Shown here: in pieces, positions 17,938-27,592 of the stretch
Numbering within the stretch: position 1 is the stretch's first letter
Layout: each line of letters starts with the position of its first letter
Assembly: GCF_008364825.1 (NCBI RefSeq)
Contig: NZ_VTTO01000001.1
Coordinates: 812,837 to 876,836 of the forward strand
Length of the DNA: 64,000 nt
Direction: 5' to 3'
Source: Azospirillum sp. B21
GTDB lineage: Bacteria; Pseudomonadota; Alphaproteobacteria; Azospirillales; Azospirillaceae
Made by a program: the position numbers and the translations under genes
The notes under the pieces: generated by a model
Told to the model about the DNA's origin: nothing
The model's database searches: none
The model's input: only the letters and a program-made list of their open reading frames with translations

Positions 17938-19014
17938 TTGGACGGCGGGGCGAGCGATACGGCGGTGGACGCGAAGGCCGCGGCCGAAACGGAAAAGCGG
18001 AAGGCGTGGGATGACGAGGCCCGCGATTCCCTGCACATTCTGCCCTTGTCGTCGATCCCGCTGGACACCCCCGGCCTGCAGCATGCCAGGCTGATCAAGA
18101 ATGTCCGGCTGCAGACGGTGGTGGAGATGTTCCACGACGCCCAGGCCGGCAGCGGCCAGGTGACCGCCCGCCATCTGCCCGCCTATTTCGAATCCTACAA
18201 GGACGAGATCGAGCGCGATCTGGTGAAGCTGGAGAAGATCGGCGCCGCCTCCAGCTTCGACGTCTACTCCTCGCGCATCGAGCTGCGGCGGCTGAACATC
18301 GACGTCAACAACGTCGAATCGCTGACCCTGTCCGACCGCAAGAAGGCGGAACTGACCAACTACATGCGGGTCTTCACCCGGCCGCTGATGGAATATGTCT
18401 ACGGCACGGAGGAGCTTCAGGTCGCCGACGTGACCGACATCATCCAGCTGTTCGCCAATCCCAACCGGGAGGAGGCGCTGCGCAACCTGCGCATGATGGC
18501 CGACCGGCTGGACATCGGCTTGAACGAGATCCCGCAGTTCCTGGAGGAATACGGCGACATCTTCCTGTCGCTGGCCTATTTCCGCAAATGCCTGGACGAG
18601 ATCGTGCCGGAGGTGCAGCGCTTCGTCACCTGGATGGGCGAAATCCGCAGTTCCGCCGAGGTGAAGCGCGATTCGCGGCAGATGCGGATGCTGGATGAGA
18701 TTGCCCGCGACCTGACCGATATCTCCACCTCCATCACCGGCCGGTTCGAGAGCTTCGACAACCGGTCCAAGGATTTCTGGAGCGACATCAACGCCGACAC
18801 CTTCCGCGCCATCCGCGAGCTGATCTCGTCCCACCACGTCACCATCGGCGGCGTGCTGTGCGGTCTGGCGGTGAAGATGAACCTGTGGAAGCACCGCTTC
18901 GCCCGCGGTGGCGGCGGTCCGAACCGGCGTATGGAGTTCGTGAAGTCGGAGATCCTGCCTGGCCTCTCCCACATCAAGGCGCTGGAGCAGTCGGCGCGGA
19001 CCGGGCACCTGTAA
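17938..19014 (+). CDS. Unrecognised soluble helical protein, 358 residues
   Basis: I do not recognise this family. The protein has no signal peptide and no membrane segment. It is charged and mostly helical, with blocks such as RLIKNVRLQTVVEMFHDAQ (acidic and basic residues evenly spread), a motif ANPNREEALRNLRMMADRLDIG, and many Asp/Glu/Arg in the C-terminal half. Codon use is like its neighbours. The start is uncertain: TTG 17938 has GGGGGA seven bases upstream, while an in-frame GTG at 17881 would add 19 residues and lacks a site. It stands alone between DUF1150 and a converging gene. Confidence 0.6.
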   Translation: MDGGASDTAVDAKAAAETEKRKAWDDEARDSLHILPLSSIPLDTPGLQHARLIKNVRLQTVVEMFHDAQAGSGQVTARHLPAYFESYKDEIERDLVKLEKIGAASSFDVYSSRIELRRLNIDVNNVESLTLSDRKKAELTNYMRVFTRPLMEYVYGTEELQVADVTDIIQLFANPNREEALRNLRMMADRLDIGLNEIPQFLEEYGDIFLSLAYFRKCLDEIVPEVQRFVTWMGEIRSSAEVKRDSRQMRMLDEIARDLTDISTSITGRFESFDNRSKDFWSDINADTFRAIRELISSHHVTIGGVLCGLAVKMNLWKHRFARGGGGPNRRMEFVKSEILPGLSHIKALEQSARTGHL

Positions 19015-19043
19015 AGGGCGAAGTCAGGGCCGCTGCGACCCCG

Positions 19044-19247
19044 TCAATCCATCGAGAGAATCGTCGCCAACGCCCGATTGTCCAGCAGGATCGTCGCGGC
19101 CAGCGTCAGGATCGGCGCCAGGAACAGCAGTCCGATGAGACAGCGCACGATCAGATCGGAGCGGCGGGCGGAACGGCAGAGTGGACACTCGTCGGGACCG
19201 TGCCCGTAGTCGGAGCCGCAATAGGGACAGGCGGTGGTGTTGACCAT
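19044..19247 (-). CDS. Tiny zinc-ribbon membrane protein (copy B)
   Basis: The 67-residue protein begins with a CPYC ... CPLC zinc ribbon (Cys7, Cys10, Cys21, Cys24), then RSARRSD, then one transmembrane helix at about 33-54 (IVRCLIGLLFLAPILTLAATILL). A positively charged stretch before the helix predicts the ribbon in the cytoplasm. It is a paralogue of the gene at 21577-21765; both flank the MCP-PilZ receptor and are read in the same direction. Its start, ATG 19247, is 128 bases after the receptor stop. Function is unknown. Confidence 0.65.
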   Translation of the reverse strand: MVNTTACPYCGSDYGHGPDECPLCRSARRSDLIVRCLIGLLFLAPILTLAATILLDNRALATILSMD

Positions 19248-19375
19248 GGCGAACGGGCTTTCGGAACGGGCCGGCGGCCGTGGAGCTGCCGTCATTCTGG
19301 ACCGGTGCGGCACCCGAACGTCATGAATTCACTGTCATCTTGCCGTCTTCGCGCCGCCTGTGGCCGAAGGGACGC

Positions 19376-21400
19376 TCATGCCGCCCTGTCCATCGGCACC
19401 AGCCCGGCGACGATGCGGCCGAACTGACCGGCGAAACGTTCGCGGTCGGCGGCGGCCAGGGTGAAGGTGACATGCAGACGGCCGCCGACACCGCCATCGA
19501 TCGCGCGCACTGTGGCGGGCGCCGGCTCCAGCCCCGGCAACACGACGCTCAACGCCGTCCCCTGCGCCAGACCGGCCCAACACTCCTGCGGCAGGCCGCT
19601 GATCTGCGCGCCGCCTTCCGAAGCGTTGTCGACGGTCACCGCAACCTCCCGGTCGCCGATGGTCAGCCGGCCCGGCCGGTTCAGCGGATAGCGCGGGGCG
19701 GCCCGGCGGTTCACCTCCGGCGTGGCGGTGCGGATCGCCTCGATCAGGACGCGGCGCAGCTGGTCGATGCTGGAGGCCACGCGGGTGGACAGGGCGTTGA
19801 CCTCGCTGGCGCGTTCGCCGGTGGCTGTCGCCTCCTGCGAGACGGCGGCAATGCGGGTCGCCACCTCCTGCGCCGCGTTGGAGGTCTGGACGACGTTGCG
19901 GGCGATCTCGCCGGTTGCCGCCTCCTGCTCCTCGATGGCGGCGGCGACGGTGGCCGACACCGACTCCACGCCGCGCACCCGGTCGGCGATGGCGCGCACG
20001 GCACTGACCGCCTCCGCGGTGGTGGCCTGGATGGCGGCGATCTGGCTTTCGATCTCGTCGGTTGCCCGCGCGGTCTGGCCGGCCAGTTGCTTCACCTCGC
20101 TGGCGACCACCGCGAAGCCCTTGCCGGCCTCCCCAGCCCGCGCCGCCTCGATGGTGGCGTTCAGAGCCAGCAGATTGGTCTGGCCGGCGACATCGTTGAT
20201 CAGGTTGGTCACCTCGCCGATGCGGGTCACGGCCTCGGCGAGGCGTTGGATGGTCTCCTCCGCGCGGACGGAGGCGCCGACCGCCTCGCCGGTCATGGCG
20301 GTGGCGGTGCCGATCTGGGTGGCGATCTCGCGAATGGAGGCGCTGAGCTGCTCCGACGCCGCCGCCACGGTCTGGGCGTTCGACAGCGCCTGGGTCGCGG
20401 CGGCGGCGACATTCTGGCTGTTGTGGCTGACCGCGCGGGCCGATTCGGCCATGCGGGTGGCATTGCCGGCCATCTGGCTGGTCTGGCTGGCGACCACATC
20501 GACGGCGTTGGACGCTTCCGTCTCCACCGTCTCGGCCATGCGCAGCAAGGCGGCCTGCTTCTCCCGTTCGGACCGTTCCCGCTCTTCGTCGCGCAGGCGG
20601 CGCAGGCGCTCGGCCTCCTCGGCATTCTCCTTGAAGACGCGCAGGGCCCCGGCCATCGCACCGATCTCGTCGCGGCGGTCGGAACCCGGAATTGCGACGC
20701 CGAGGTCGCCCTGGGCCAGGCGGCGCATGACGGCGGTCAGTTCCCCCACCGGACGCACCACCCGGCGCCGGATGCCCAGCACGCCCAGCACCACCACCGC
20801 CAGCACCAGAGCCGAGACGCCCCAGACCGCGCTCATGAACAGGTTTTCGCGGCCGTCGGCATAGACCTCCGTCTCGCTGTTGTAACGGGTGGTGTCCGCC
20901 ACGATCCGGTCGACGACGGCGCGGTGGGCCGCATAGGCCTCGGCGATGACCACATAAGAGGCGCGGGCCGCGGCCTCGTCCTTGCGGGCCAGGGCCGGCA
21001 GGAATCTCGACTCGACCTCGGTCCAGAAGCGCATCACCGGCGCATGCGATGCCTTGGTCAGCTGGTCGACGAGCGTCGGCTCAAACCCTTCCTTCAACCA
21101 ATAGTCATGCCGGTCGTCGTAATCCTTGCGCAGCTGTGCCAGACGCGCCCGCCGCTGCTCCACCGACGCCGGGTCGTTCATCGCCAGCGTGGTTTCCAGG
21201 TAGGCCTCGATCACATATTCCGGCGGCGGAAGAATGTCGGCGATCAGATCCTTGCCCAGCACGATGCGCTGGTAGATCGGACCGCCCACCTTCAGCTCGC
21301 GGATCGCCAGCGCACCCGTCAGGACGACCGCCAGGAAACCGAGCGTGACCACCACGCCGAACAGGTTGGTGAGCGCGGCAATCCTGAGGTTCTTCAGCAT
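19376..21400 (-). CDS. Tlp1-like chemoreceptor with C-terminal PilZ domain
   Basis: The 674-residue receptor has TM1 at about 10-32, a periplasmic helical domain to about 190, TM2 near 195-215 ([19 protein letters not shown]), HAMP, a signalling hairpin with tip [33 protein letters not shown], and a PilZ domain at about 565-665. The PilZ domain has [15 protein letters not shown] and [11 protein letters not shown], matching the RxxxR and (D/N)xSxxG c-di-GMP-binding motifs. Azospirillum brasilense Tlp1, an energy-taxis receptor, has this architecture. I chose ATG 21400 over TTG 21430. No che genes are beside it, so it probably feeds arrays encoded elsewhere. Confidence 0.88.
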   Translation of the reverse strand: MLKNLRIAALTNLFGVVVTLGFLAVVLTGALAIRELKVGGPIYQRIVLGKDLIADILPPPEYVIEAYLETTLAMNDPASVEQRRARLAQLRKDYDDRHDYWLKEGFEPTLVDQLTKASHAPVMRFWTEVESRFLPALARKDEAAARASYVVIAEAYAAHRAVVDRIVADTTRYNSETEVYADGRENLFMSAVWGVSALVLAVVVLGVLGIRRRVVRPVGELTAVMRRLAQGDLGVAIPGSDRRDEIGAMAGALRVFKENAEEAERLRRLRDEERERSEREKQAALLRMAETVETEASNAVDVVASQTSQMAGNATRMAESARAVSHNSQNVAAAATQALSNAQTVAAASEQLSASIREIATQIGTATAMTGEAVGASVRAEETIQRLAEAVTRIGEVTNLINDVAGQTNLLALNATIEAARAGEAGKGFAVVASEVKQLAGQTARATDEIESQIAAIQATTAEAVSAVRAIADRVRGVESVSATVAAAIEEQEAATGEIARNVVQTSNAAQEVATRIAAVSQEATATGERASEVNALSTRVASSIDQLRRVLIEAIRTATPEVNRRAAPRYPLNRPGRLTIGDREVAVTVDNASEGGAQISGLPQECWAGLAQGTALSVVLPGLEPAPATVRAIDGGVGGRLHVTFTLAAADRERFAGQFGRIVAGLVPMDRAA

Positions 21401-21576
21401 GATGCGACCCCTGCGCAAAAACGACGGCAAAGGGTTGCTTCTCAGATTGAACTAATCGTGACAAGCAAAAAACTTGCACGATTATCGGGTCAAATAGAAA
21501 TGATGTTTCATTGTGCGCTTTGCATACGGAATGTGCAGTGTCTGCGCAATCACCGCCCAAGGTACCAGCGATGGAA

Positions 21577-21765
21577 TCAGGTGAGGACCAAAGTGCCGAT
21601 CCAGCCGACCAGGGCGAGGATCACCAGCATGATCAGCAGAGTGACGATCACCGCATTGCTGCGTCGAATCGAACGGCAGCGCGGGCAACTCTCTTCGCTG
21701 GCCGAATAGGGATGGTTGCAGCGGTCGCAGCGGACGGTCTGTTCGGTTCCGGTCTGGTCCGTCAT
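21577..21765 (-). CDS. Tiny zinc-ribbon membrane protein (copy A)
   Basis: The 62-residue protein has a CDRC ... CPRC ribbon (Cys13, Cys16, Cys27, Cys30), then RSIRRSN, then one transmembrane helix at about 39-60. Ribbon spacing, the RSxRRS joint and the helix match copy B at 19044-19247, although most other residues differ. It lies between rmuC and the receptor gene, all on the minus strand, so the order is rmuC - copy A - receptor - copy B. Its role is unknown; a receptor accessory protein is one idea. Confidence 0.65.
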   Translation of the reverse strand: MTDQTGTEQTVRCDRCNHPYSASEESCPRCRSIRRSNAVIVTLLIMLVILALVGWIGTLVLT

Positions 21766-21901
21766 CGGCGGGTTCCATGGTGTCGAAGCCTGTGAGGCCG
21801 CATGGATAGCACGGCCGACGCTGCACCGCAGCGGTGAACACGTGTCTGTGGGCACCGTTGCGGACCGGACGGAATGTCGCAGCAAGGCGCCTGCGCTGCC
21901 A

Positions 21902-23356
21902 TCAGTCCGCGGCGGAGGACTCCACCGGCGGCACACGCAGTTCCATCGCCTGCAGGCGGCGCGGGCTGTGGTCCAGGGGCTCCAGCAGCGGCATCTCCGC
22001 CCCCTCCGGTGCGGCATGCAAGTCGCGGAATCGGCGCGCGCTGACCAGCACCCGCGATTCCAGCGTGCCGACCGCGCTGTTGTAGCAGCCGACGGCCTTG
22101 TCCAGCTGCCCGCCCAGCTTCTCCATATGGCCGCCAAGGTCGGACAGGCGCTTGTACAGCTCCGCCCCCAGCGCGCTGATCTCGCGGGCATTGTCGGCCA
22201 GCCGCTCCTGCCGCCAGCCATAGGCGACGGCGCGCAGCAGCGCGATCAGCGTGGTCGGGGTTGCCAGGATGACGCGATGGTCGATGCCTGCCTCGATCAG
22301 CGCCGGATCCTGTTCCAGCGCCGCGGAGAAGAAGTTCTCGCCGGGCAGGAACAGCACGACGAATTCCGGGCTGTCGTCGAACTGGTCCCAATAGCCTTTG
22401 GTGCCGAGCTGTTTCATATGCTCGCGCACATGGCGGGCATGGCGAACCATGCCGTCGCGCCGCGCACCGTCGTCCGCCGCCTGGACACCGTCCAGATAGC
22501 CTTCCAGCGGTGTCTTGGCATCGACCACGATGGTCTTGCCGCCGGGCAGCGTGACGATCAGGTCCGGGCGCAGCCGGCCGCTGTCGACCGACACCTGCTC
22601 CACGAAGTCGCAATGGTCGAGCATGCCCGCCATCTCGCAGACCCGGCGCAGCTGGATTTCGCCCCAGCGCCCGCGAGCCGCCGGGGTGCGCAGTGCACGG
22701 ACGAGGTTGCCGGTCTCCGCCCGCAGCTGGCTCTGGGTTTCCACCAGCGACAGCACCTGCTGCTTCAGCCCCTCATAGGCGCCGGCACGCGTGCTTTCCA
22801 GGTCGCGAATCTGGCGGTCCATCGCCTCCAGCGACTGGCGCACCGGATCGACGATGGCTGCGATGGCGGTCTGGCGCTTGTCCAAGTCGCCCTTCGCCTG
22901 CTCCTGGAAGCCGGCCAGCGTCTCCCGCGCCAGATCGAGGAAGCTGCGGTTGTTCTGGTGCAGCGCCTCCGCCGACAGGGCCTTGAAGCTGTCGGCCAGC
23001 GCCGCCTGGGCGCGCTCCAGCAGGGCCATCTTTTCCGCCGCCGCCGTCCGTTCGGCGTCCAGCCGGGTCGACAGCTGAGCGTGGCGTTCGCGGGCGTCGG
23101 CAACCTCGCCATGCAGGCGGGCGATCTGGTGGTCGCGTGCCTCGATCTCCTCGCGCAGATCGTCCTCGGTCCGCTCGGCAAGGTCGAGGCGGGTGGCGAA
23201 CTCCGCATGCAGGGCGGCTGCCGCGGCCTCGGCCCGGCCGGCGGCGGCGCGCATCACCGCCCAGGCGACGGCGATGCCCAGCAGCAGGCCGGCCACCAGA
23301 CCGATCGCCAGGGACATGCCGTCCACCACCATCCCGTTCACCACGAACTGCGTCAC
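21902..23356 (-). CDS. rmuC: RmuC-family DNA recombination-limiting protein
   Basis: The 484-residue protein has an N-terminal membrane anchor (about 14-36), a long coiled coil (40-180), and the RmuC nuclease-like domain (about 190-440) with GRWGEIQLRRVCEMAGM, DLIVTLPGGKTIVVDAKTPLEGY and FVVLFLPGENFFSAAL. RmuC limits rearrangements at short inverted repeats in E. coli; the domain resembles PD-(D/E)XK nucleases. GTG 23356 has GGAGGAG six bases upstream. That such a protein is encoded in a genome rich in palindromic repeats is worth noting, but the family is widespread. Confidence 0.9.
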   Translation of the reverse strand: MTQFVVNGMVVDGMSLAIGLVAGLLLGIAVAWAVMRAAAGRAEAAAAALHAEFATRLDLAERTEDDLREEIEARDHQIARLHGEVADARERHAQLSTRLDAERTAAAEKMALLERAQAALADSFKALSAEALHQNNRSFLDLARETLAGFQEQAKGDLDKRQTAIAAIVDPVRQSLEAMDRQIRDLESTRAGAYEGLKQQVLSLVETQSQLRAETGNLVRALRTPAARGRWGEIQLRRVCEMAGMLDHCDFVEQVSVDSGRLRPDLIVTLPGGKTIVVDAKTPLEGYLDGVQAADDGARRDGMVRHARHVREHMKQLGTKGYWDQFDDSPEFVVLFLPGENFFSAALEQDPALIEAGIDHRVILATPTTLIALLRAVAYGWRQERLADNAREISALGAELYKRLSDLGGHMEKLGGQLDKAVGCYNSAVGTLESRVLVSARRFRDLHAAPEGAEMPLLEPLDHSPRRLQAMELRVPPVESSAAD

Positions 23357-23525
23357 CCCTGCTCCTCCACCCTTGCGCCACACCTGCCCACACTTGAAAC
23401 GGGCACAGCCTATCGGAACGAAACGCGAATTGGAACAGGGCGCGAACAGACGCAGTGCCGCAGAACCGCCCAGCCGCCGCTTTACCCGCTTGCCCAACCA
23501 AGGCCGCGGCGCCATATCGGAAGCC

Positions 23526-24119
23526 ATGCCAGACGACAAGACTCCCAACAGCAAATCCCCCGATTGCGGCCCCGGCTGCGGCGGCCCCCGTGTCCGCGGC
23601 ATTCCGCCCGGCGAGGACCGCGAGCGGCTGATGTGCCCCGACTGCGGCTACATCGCCTACCAGAACCCGCTGATCGTCGTCGGGGCGGTGGCGACCTGGG
23701 AGGATGGCCGCATCCTGCTGTGCCGCCGGGCCATCGAACCCCGCAAGGGCTTCTGGACCCTGCCCGCCGGTTTCATGGAAGAGCGCGAGAGCACCCGCGA
23801 GGGCGCGGCCCGCGAAGCCTGGGAGGAGGCGCGCGCCCGCATCGACATCGACCATCTGCTGGCAATCTACGACATCCCGCGGATCAGTCAGGTGCAGATG
23901 ATCTTCCGCGCCCGTCTGCTGTCCCCGGACGTGGAGCCCGGCCCGGAGAGCCTGGAGGTCGGGCTGTTCGCCTGGGACGAGATCCCCTGGGGCGAGCTTG
24001 CCTTCCCCACGGTGGTCTGGGCCCTGCGCGAGCACCGCGACCGGCTCGGCCGCAACGATTGCGCCCCCGCGGTCAACCCCACCCCGGACGCGCTCGCCCG
24101 CTGGGACCGGATGCTGTGA
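23526..24119 (+). CDS. Nudix hydrolase with N-terminal zinc ribbon
   Basis: The 197-residue protein has a four-cysteine ribbon (PDCGPGC ... MCPDCGYIAYQNP) and a Nudix domain. The Nudix box runs GFMEERESTREGAAREAWEEARA; the usual Gly near its end is Arg. The arrangement recalls NADH pyrophosphatase NudC but lacks the NudC SQPWPFPxS motif. The substrate is therefore likely a small nucleotide but is unassigned. ATG 23526 is the family-like start. It converges on the ChaN-PDZ gene with a gap of ten bases. Confidence 0.8.
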   Translation: MPDDKTPNSKSPDCGPGCGGPRVRGIPPGEDRERLMCPDCGYIAYQNPLIVVGAVATWEDGRILLCRRAIEPRKGFWTLPAGFMEERESTREGAAREAWEEARARIDIDHLLAIYDIPRISQVQMIFRARLLSPDVEPGPESLEVGLFAWDEIPWGELAFPTVVWALREHRDRLGRNDCAPAVNPTPDALARWDRML

Positions 24120-24129
24120 GGAGCGCCGC

Positions 24130-25341
24130 CTAGCGCCGTTCCACCGGGAATTTCGCCACCAGTTCCTGCTCCGCGCCGTCGCGCCGGATGGTCAGCGGCA
24201 GCCATGTGCCGGGCGCCTGGCGGCGGATGACGGCGACCAGATCGGCCGGCGCCCGAACCGGGCTTCCGGCGGCGATCAGGATGCGGTCGCCGGTGCGCAG
24301 GCCGGCCGCCGCGGCAACGCTGCCGTCGCTGACCGATCCCACCGTGATGCCTTCCGGACCGGGATCGAGCTGCACGCCCAGCCGCGGCCGCTGCGGTTCG
24401 GCATCCTCGCGCGCCGGCCCCAGCCCGAAGACCGCATCGGCGATGCGCCCGTCCAGCTCGTCGCAGTCGCGGTCGACATCCCACGGCAGCAGCACGGCGG
24501 CATCGGCGATGCCGAGGTCGGCCAGCTGGTGCGGGACGCCGTCGCGGTAGAGGGTATGGCCCTGCCCCAGGATGCCGACGACGGCGCGCCCGGTGGTCCG
24601 GCGGGTTTCCGCAATCTTCTCCGCCATGGCGCGGTCCCAGACACCTTGCGCGTCGATGAAGCGCTTGGCCGCATCGGTGGGGGCGGTCGCCTGCGACTCC
24701 GAGCGGTCGTGTGCCGCCAGCGTTTCGGTCAGGCGGTTGCGGTAGGTTTCCGTCGGGGCGGCGGGGGTGCCGACGCCCTCGCGCTCCGCCACCGGAATGG
24801 CGGCCCAGCCGTTGCGGGCGGTGCGGCTGATCAGCGAACGTTCCACATTCAGCGCCACCACCGGCAGCCGGTGCAGACGGGCGAATTGCAGGATCGGCAG
24901 GTAGAAGGCCGGATCGAACCCCCAGACCGTGCGCCAGTCCGTCTCCTTCAGGAACTCGCTTTCCGTCAGTTCCCCCGCCACCCAGCGGTCGAGCACCGGC
25001 TGCAGCCGGCGCGGCAGCATCTCCATCCCGACGGCAAGGTCGGGGGTCAGCGCATGCAGGCCGGCCAGGGTGTGGAGCTGCCAGCGGTGGTGGTCGGCCT
25101 TGTCATGCTGCTCCCCCAGCAGGACGACCGGCGCTTCGGCGAGCCGGCGCAGCAGCGGTGCCGGCTCCACCGCCGTTCCGGTGCCGTCGGCCCACACACC
25201 CGGCGGCACGCAGCCGATGCGCGCGGCATCCTCCGCCCGGACGCCGGATGCGGCGACGAAGGACAGCGCCGCGAAGACCAGCGCGGCAAGGTGAAAGGGA
25301 CGGGCCAAGGGAGGGGGGATGGGACGGAAGATCTGGCGCAA
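24130..25341 (-). CDS. Exported ChaN-family (haem-binding) protein with PDZ domain
   Basis: The roughly 403-residue protein has a signal peptide ending at about VRAED, a ChaN domain at about 50-300 (VVLLGEQHDKADHHRWQ, GMEMLPRR, GQGHTLYRDGVPHQL), and a PDZ domain at about 315-400 (LGVQLDPGPEGITVGSVSDGSVAAAAGLRTGDRIL). ChaN of Campylobacter binds haem as a dimer and is an iron-regulated lipoprotein. Here no lipobox is evident, so it is probably periplasmic. The start is inferred as TTG 25341, with GGAG seven bases upstream. I saw no iron box in front of it. Confidence 0.75.
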   Translation of the reverse strand: MRQIFRPIPPPLARPFHLAALVFAALSFVAASGVRAEDAARIGCVPPGVWADGTGTAVEPAPLLRRLAEAPVVLLGEQHDKADHHRWQLHTLAGLHALTPDLAVGMEMLPRRLQPVLDRWVAGELTESEFLKETDWRTVWGFDPAFYLPILQFARLHRLPVVALNVERSLISRTARNGWAAIPVAEREGVGTPAAPTETYRNRLTETLAAHDRSESQATAPTDAAKRFIDAQGVWDRAMAEKIAETRRTTGRAVVGILGQGHTLYRDGVPHQLADLGIADAAVLLPWDVDRDCDELDGRIADAVFGLGPAREDAEPQRPRLGVQLDPGPEGITVGSVSDGSVAAAAGLRTGDRILIAAGSPVRAPADLVAVIRRQAPGTWLPLTIRRDGAEQELVAKFPVERR

Positions 25342-25607
25342 GGGTCGGCTCCGTCGGCTCAGGCATTGCGCCAAGGTTGGAACTGCCGGACACAAGGTCA
25401 ATGGCGAACGCCACCGATTGCGTCGTTCGGCCGCGCCGAAGATCCGCGGCGGATGACAGCCGGAGCATCGGCGGGTAGGATCGGCGCCGGCGGTGGACAT
25501 ACGGCGGATGGCGGCCTTCCGAGCCGGCATCCGTAACTCCCGAGGCCAGTCCCAGGGCGTCCGCTCTCCCCGCCCGACCGCAATCATTCGTGAAGCGCAC
25601 CGCCGCC

Positions 25608-26345
25608 ATGCCGCACCGCAAGACCGTCATTCTCACCGGCGCCAGCCGGGGTATCGGACACGCCACCGTCACCCGGTTCAGCAATGAAGGCTGGCGCGTG
25701 ATCTCCTGCTCGCGGGAGGATGTGCCGGAGCATTGCCGGCGCGATCCCAACTGGACCCACCACATCCCGGCCGACCTGTCCGACCCCGCCAGCCGCGCCG
25801 CCTTCGTGGAGGAGGCGAACAAGGCGCTGGACGGCGCCCCCCTGCATGCCCTGATCAACAACGCCGGCATCTCGCCCAAGACCCCGATCAAGGAGCGGCT
25901 GGGCTGCCTGAACGGCTCCATCGAGGGCTGGCACCGGGTGTTCGAGCTGAACTTCTTCGCAGCGCTGGTTCTGGCCCGCGGCTTCGCCGCGCCGCTGTCG
26001 AAGGGCAAGGGGGCGATCGTCAACGTCACCTCCATCGCCGGCCATTCGGTGCACCCCTTCGCCGGCTCCGCCTATTCCACCTCCAAGGCGGCGCTGTCGG
26101 GACTGACCCGGGAGATGGCGGTGGAGTTCGCGGAGATCGGCGTCCGCGTCAACGCCGTCGCCCCCGGCGAGATCGAAACGGCGATGACCGGCCCGGAATA
26201 CGACGTGCTGATCCCACGCATCCCGCTGAAGCGCATGGGAACGCCGGAAGACGTCGCCGCGGTGATCTTCTATCTCTGCGGCCCGGATTCGGCCTATGTG
26301 ACCGGGACGGAGACCTTCATCACCGGCGGGCAGCATCTGTTCTGA
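25608..26345 (+). CDS. Short-chain dehydrogenase/reductase
   Basis: The 245-residue protein is a classical SDR: NAD(P)-binding TGASRGIG at 10-17, LINNAG, structural Ser in NVTSIAGHS, and catalytic Tyr156 and Lys160 in AYSTSK, ending with the typical ITGGQHLF. The substrate is unknown. ATG 25608 gives the usual N-terminus; GTG 25590 is possible and adds six residues. It stands between the divergent ChaN-PDZ gene and a converging aminotransferase. Confidence 0.88.
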   Translation: MPHRKTVILTGASRGIGHATVTRFSNEGWRVISCSREDVPEHCRRDPNWTHHIPADLSDPASRAAFVEEANKALDGAPLHALINNAGISPKTPIKERLGCLNGSIEGWHRVFELNFFAALVLARGFAAPLSKGKGAIVNVTSIAGHSVHPFAGSAYSTSKAALSGLTREMAVEFAEIGVRVNAVAPGEIETAMTGPEYDVLIPRIPLKRMGTPEDVAAVIFYLCGPDSAYVTGTETFITGGQHLF

Positions 26346-26381
26346 GGGGGCAACGTCAGCCGACACCCTCCCAACCGAACG

Positions 26382-27545
26382 CTACTTCCCCGCCCGCCAG
26401 GCGATCAGCCGCCGCGCCGCCTCGGCGATGGTCTCCTCAGACCCGGCGAAGCTGAAGCGCAGGAAGCGCCGGCCGCGGGCAGTGTCGAAATCGATGCCCG
26501 GAGTGCAGGCGATGCCCGTCTCCTCCAGGATCTGCTTCGCCAGCGCTTCGCTGTCGTCGGTCATGTCCGACACGTCGGCATAGATGTAGAAGGCGCCATC
26601 GGCCGGAGCCATCTTGGTGAAGCCCGCCTTCGGCAGTTCCTGCAGCAGAACCGCGCGGTTGCGGGCGTAGCGGGCGACGTGGCCGTCCAACTCCGCCGTG
26701 CAGTCGAAGGCCGCGACCGCCGACACTTGGCTCAGCGTGGGCGCCGAAATGAACAGGTTCTGCGCCAGACATTCGACCGACCGCAGCAGATCGTCCGGCA
26801 CGATCATCCAGCCCAGACGCCAGCCGGTCATCGAGAAATATTTGGAGAAGCTGTTGACCACCAGCGCCTGATCGTTCACCTCGGCCGCGGTGACCGCATC
26901 GGTGCCATAGGTCAGTCCGTGGTAGATCTCGTCCGACACCATGCGCACGCCGTTGGCGCGGCACCAGTCGGACAGCGCGGTCAGTTCCTCCCGGCTCAGC
27001 ATCGTGCCGGTCGGGTTGGCCGGGCTGGCGACGATCAGCCCCTGCACCGGCTCCTCCAGCGCCTCCAGCAGTTCGATGGTCGGCTGGAAGCGATGCTCCG
27101 GCCCGGTCGGCAGTTCCACCGGGATGACACCGGCGGCCGTCAGGGTGTGGCGGTAGGCCGGATAGCTGGGCGACGCCATCGCCACCCGGTCGCCCGGATC
27201 GAAGGCGGCGAGGAAGCCCAGCTGGAAGGCGCCCGACGACCCGGTGGTGACGACCACCCGCCGCTCCGGCACATCCACGCCGTACCGGTCCTTGTACCAT
27301 TTGGCGATGGCCGCGCGCAGCGGCGGGATGCCCAGCGCCCCGGTGTAGCCAAGCGGGTCGCTTCCCACGACGGCGGTGGCAGCCGCCTGCACCACGCCCT
27401 TCGGCGCGCCGGAGGAGGGCTGCCCCACCTCCATATGCAGGACCTCAAGCCCGGCGGCCTCGCGCTCCGCCGCGGCGCGCATCACTTCCATCACGAAGAA
27501 GGGCGGAATGGCGCCCCGCTTGGAAACCTTGGGCTGCTTGCTCAT
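26382..27545 (-). CDS. Class I/II PLP-dependent aminotransferase
   Basis: The 387-residue protein has fold-type I features: ITASPANPTGTM-like loop (VASPANPTGTML), DEIYHGLTYG with the PLP-ring Asp, and the Schiff-base Lys235 in NSFSKYFSMTGWRLGW. A terminal Arg-containing RRFLRFSFAGS block binds the substrate carboxylate. Relatives transaminate aspartate, aromatic amino acids or alanine; I cannot choose among these. It ends 36 bases from the converging SDR gene. Confidence 0.88.
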   Translation of the reverse strand: MSKQPKVSKRGAIPPFFVMEVMRAAAEREAAGLEVLHMEVGQPSSGAPKGVVQAAATAVVGSDPLGYTGALGIPPLRAAIAKWYKDRYGVDVPERRVVVTTGSSGAFQLGFLAAFDPGDRVAMASPSYPAYRHTLTAAGVIPVELPTGPEHRFQPTIELLEALEEPVQGLIVASPANPTGTMLSREELTALSDWCRANGVRMVSDEIYHGLTYGTDAVTAAEVNDQALVVNSFSKYFSMTGWRLGWMIVPDDLLRSVECLAQNLFISAPTLSQVSAVAAFDCTAELDGHVARYARNRAVLLQELPKAGFTKMAPADGAFYIYADVSDMTDDSEALAKQILEETGIACTPGIDFDTARGRRFLRFSFAGSEETIAEAARRLIAWRAGK

Positions 27546-27592
27546 GATCGTCCGTCTCTAACTCTCTTTTGGGCGGGCCGCTTTTTCGCGGT

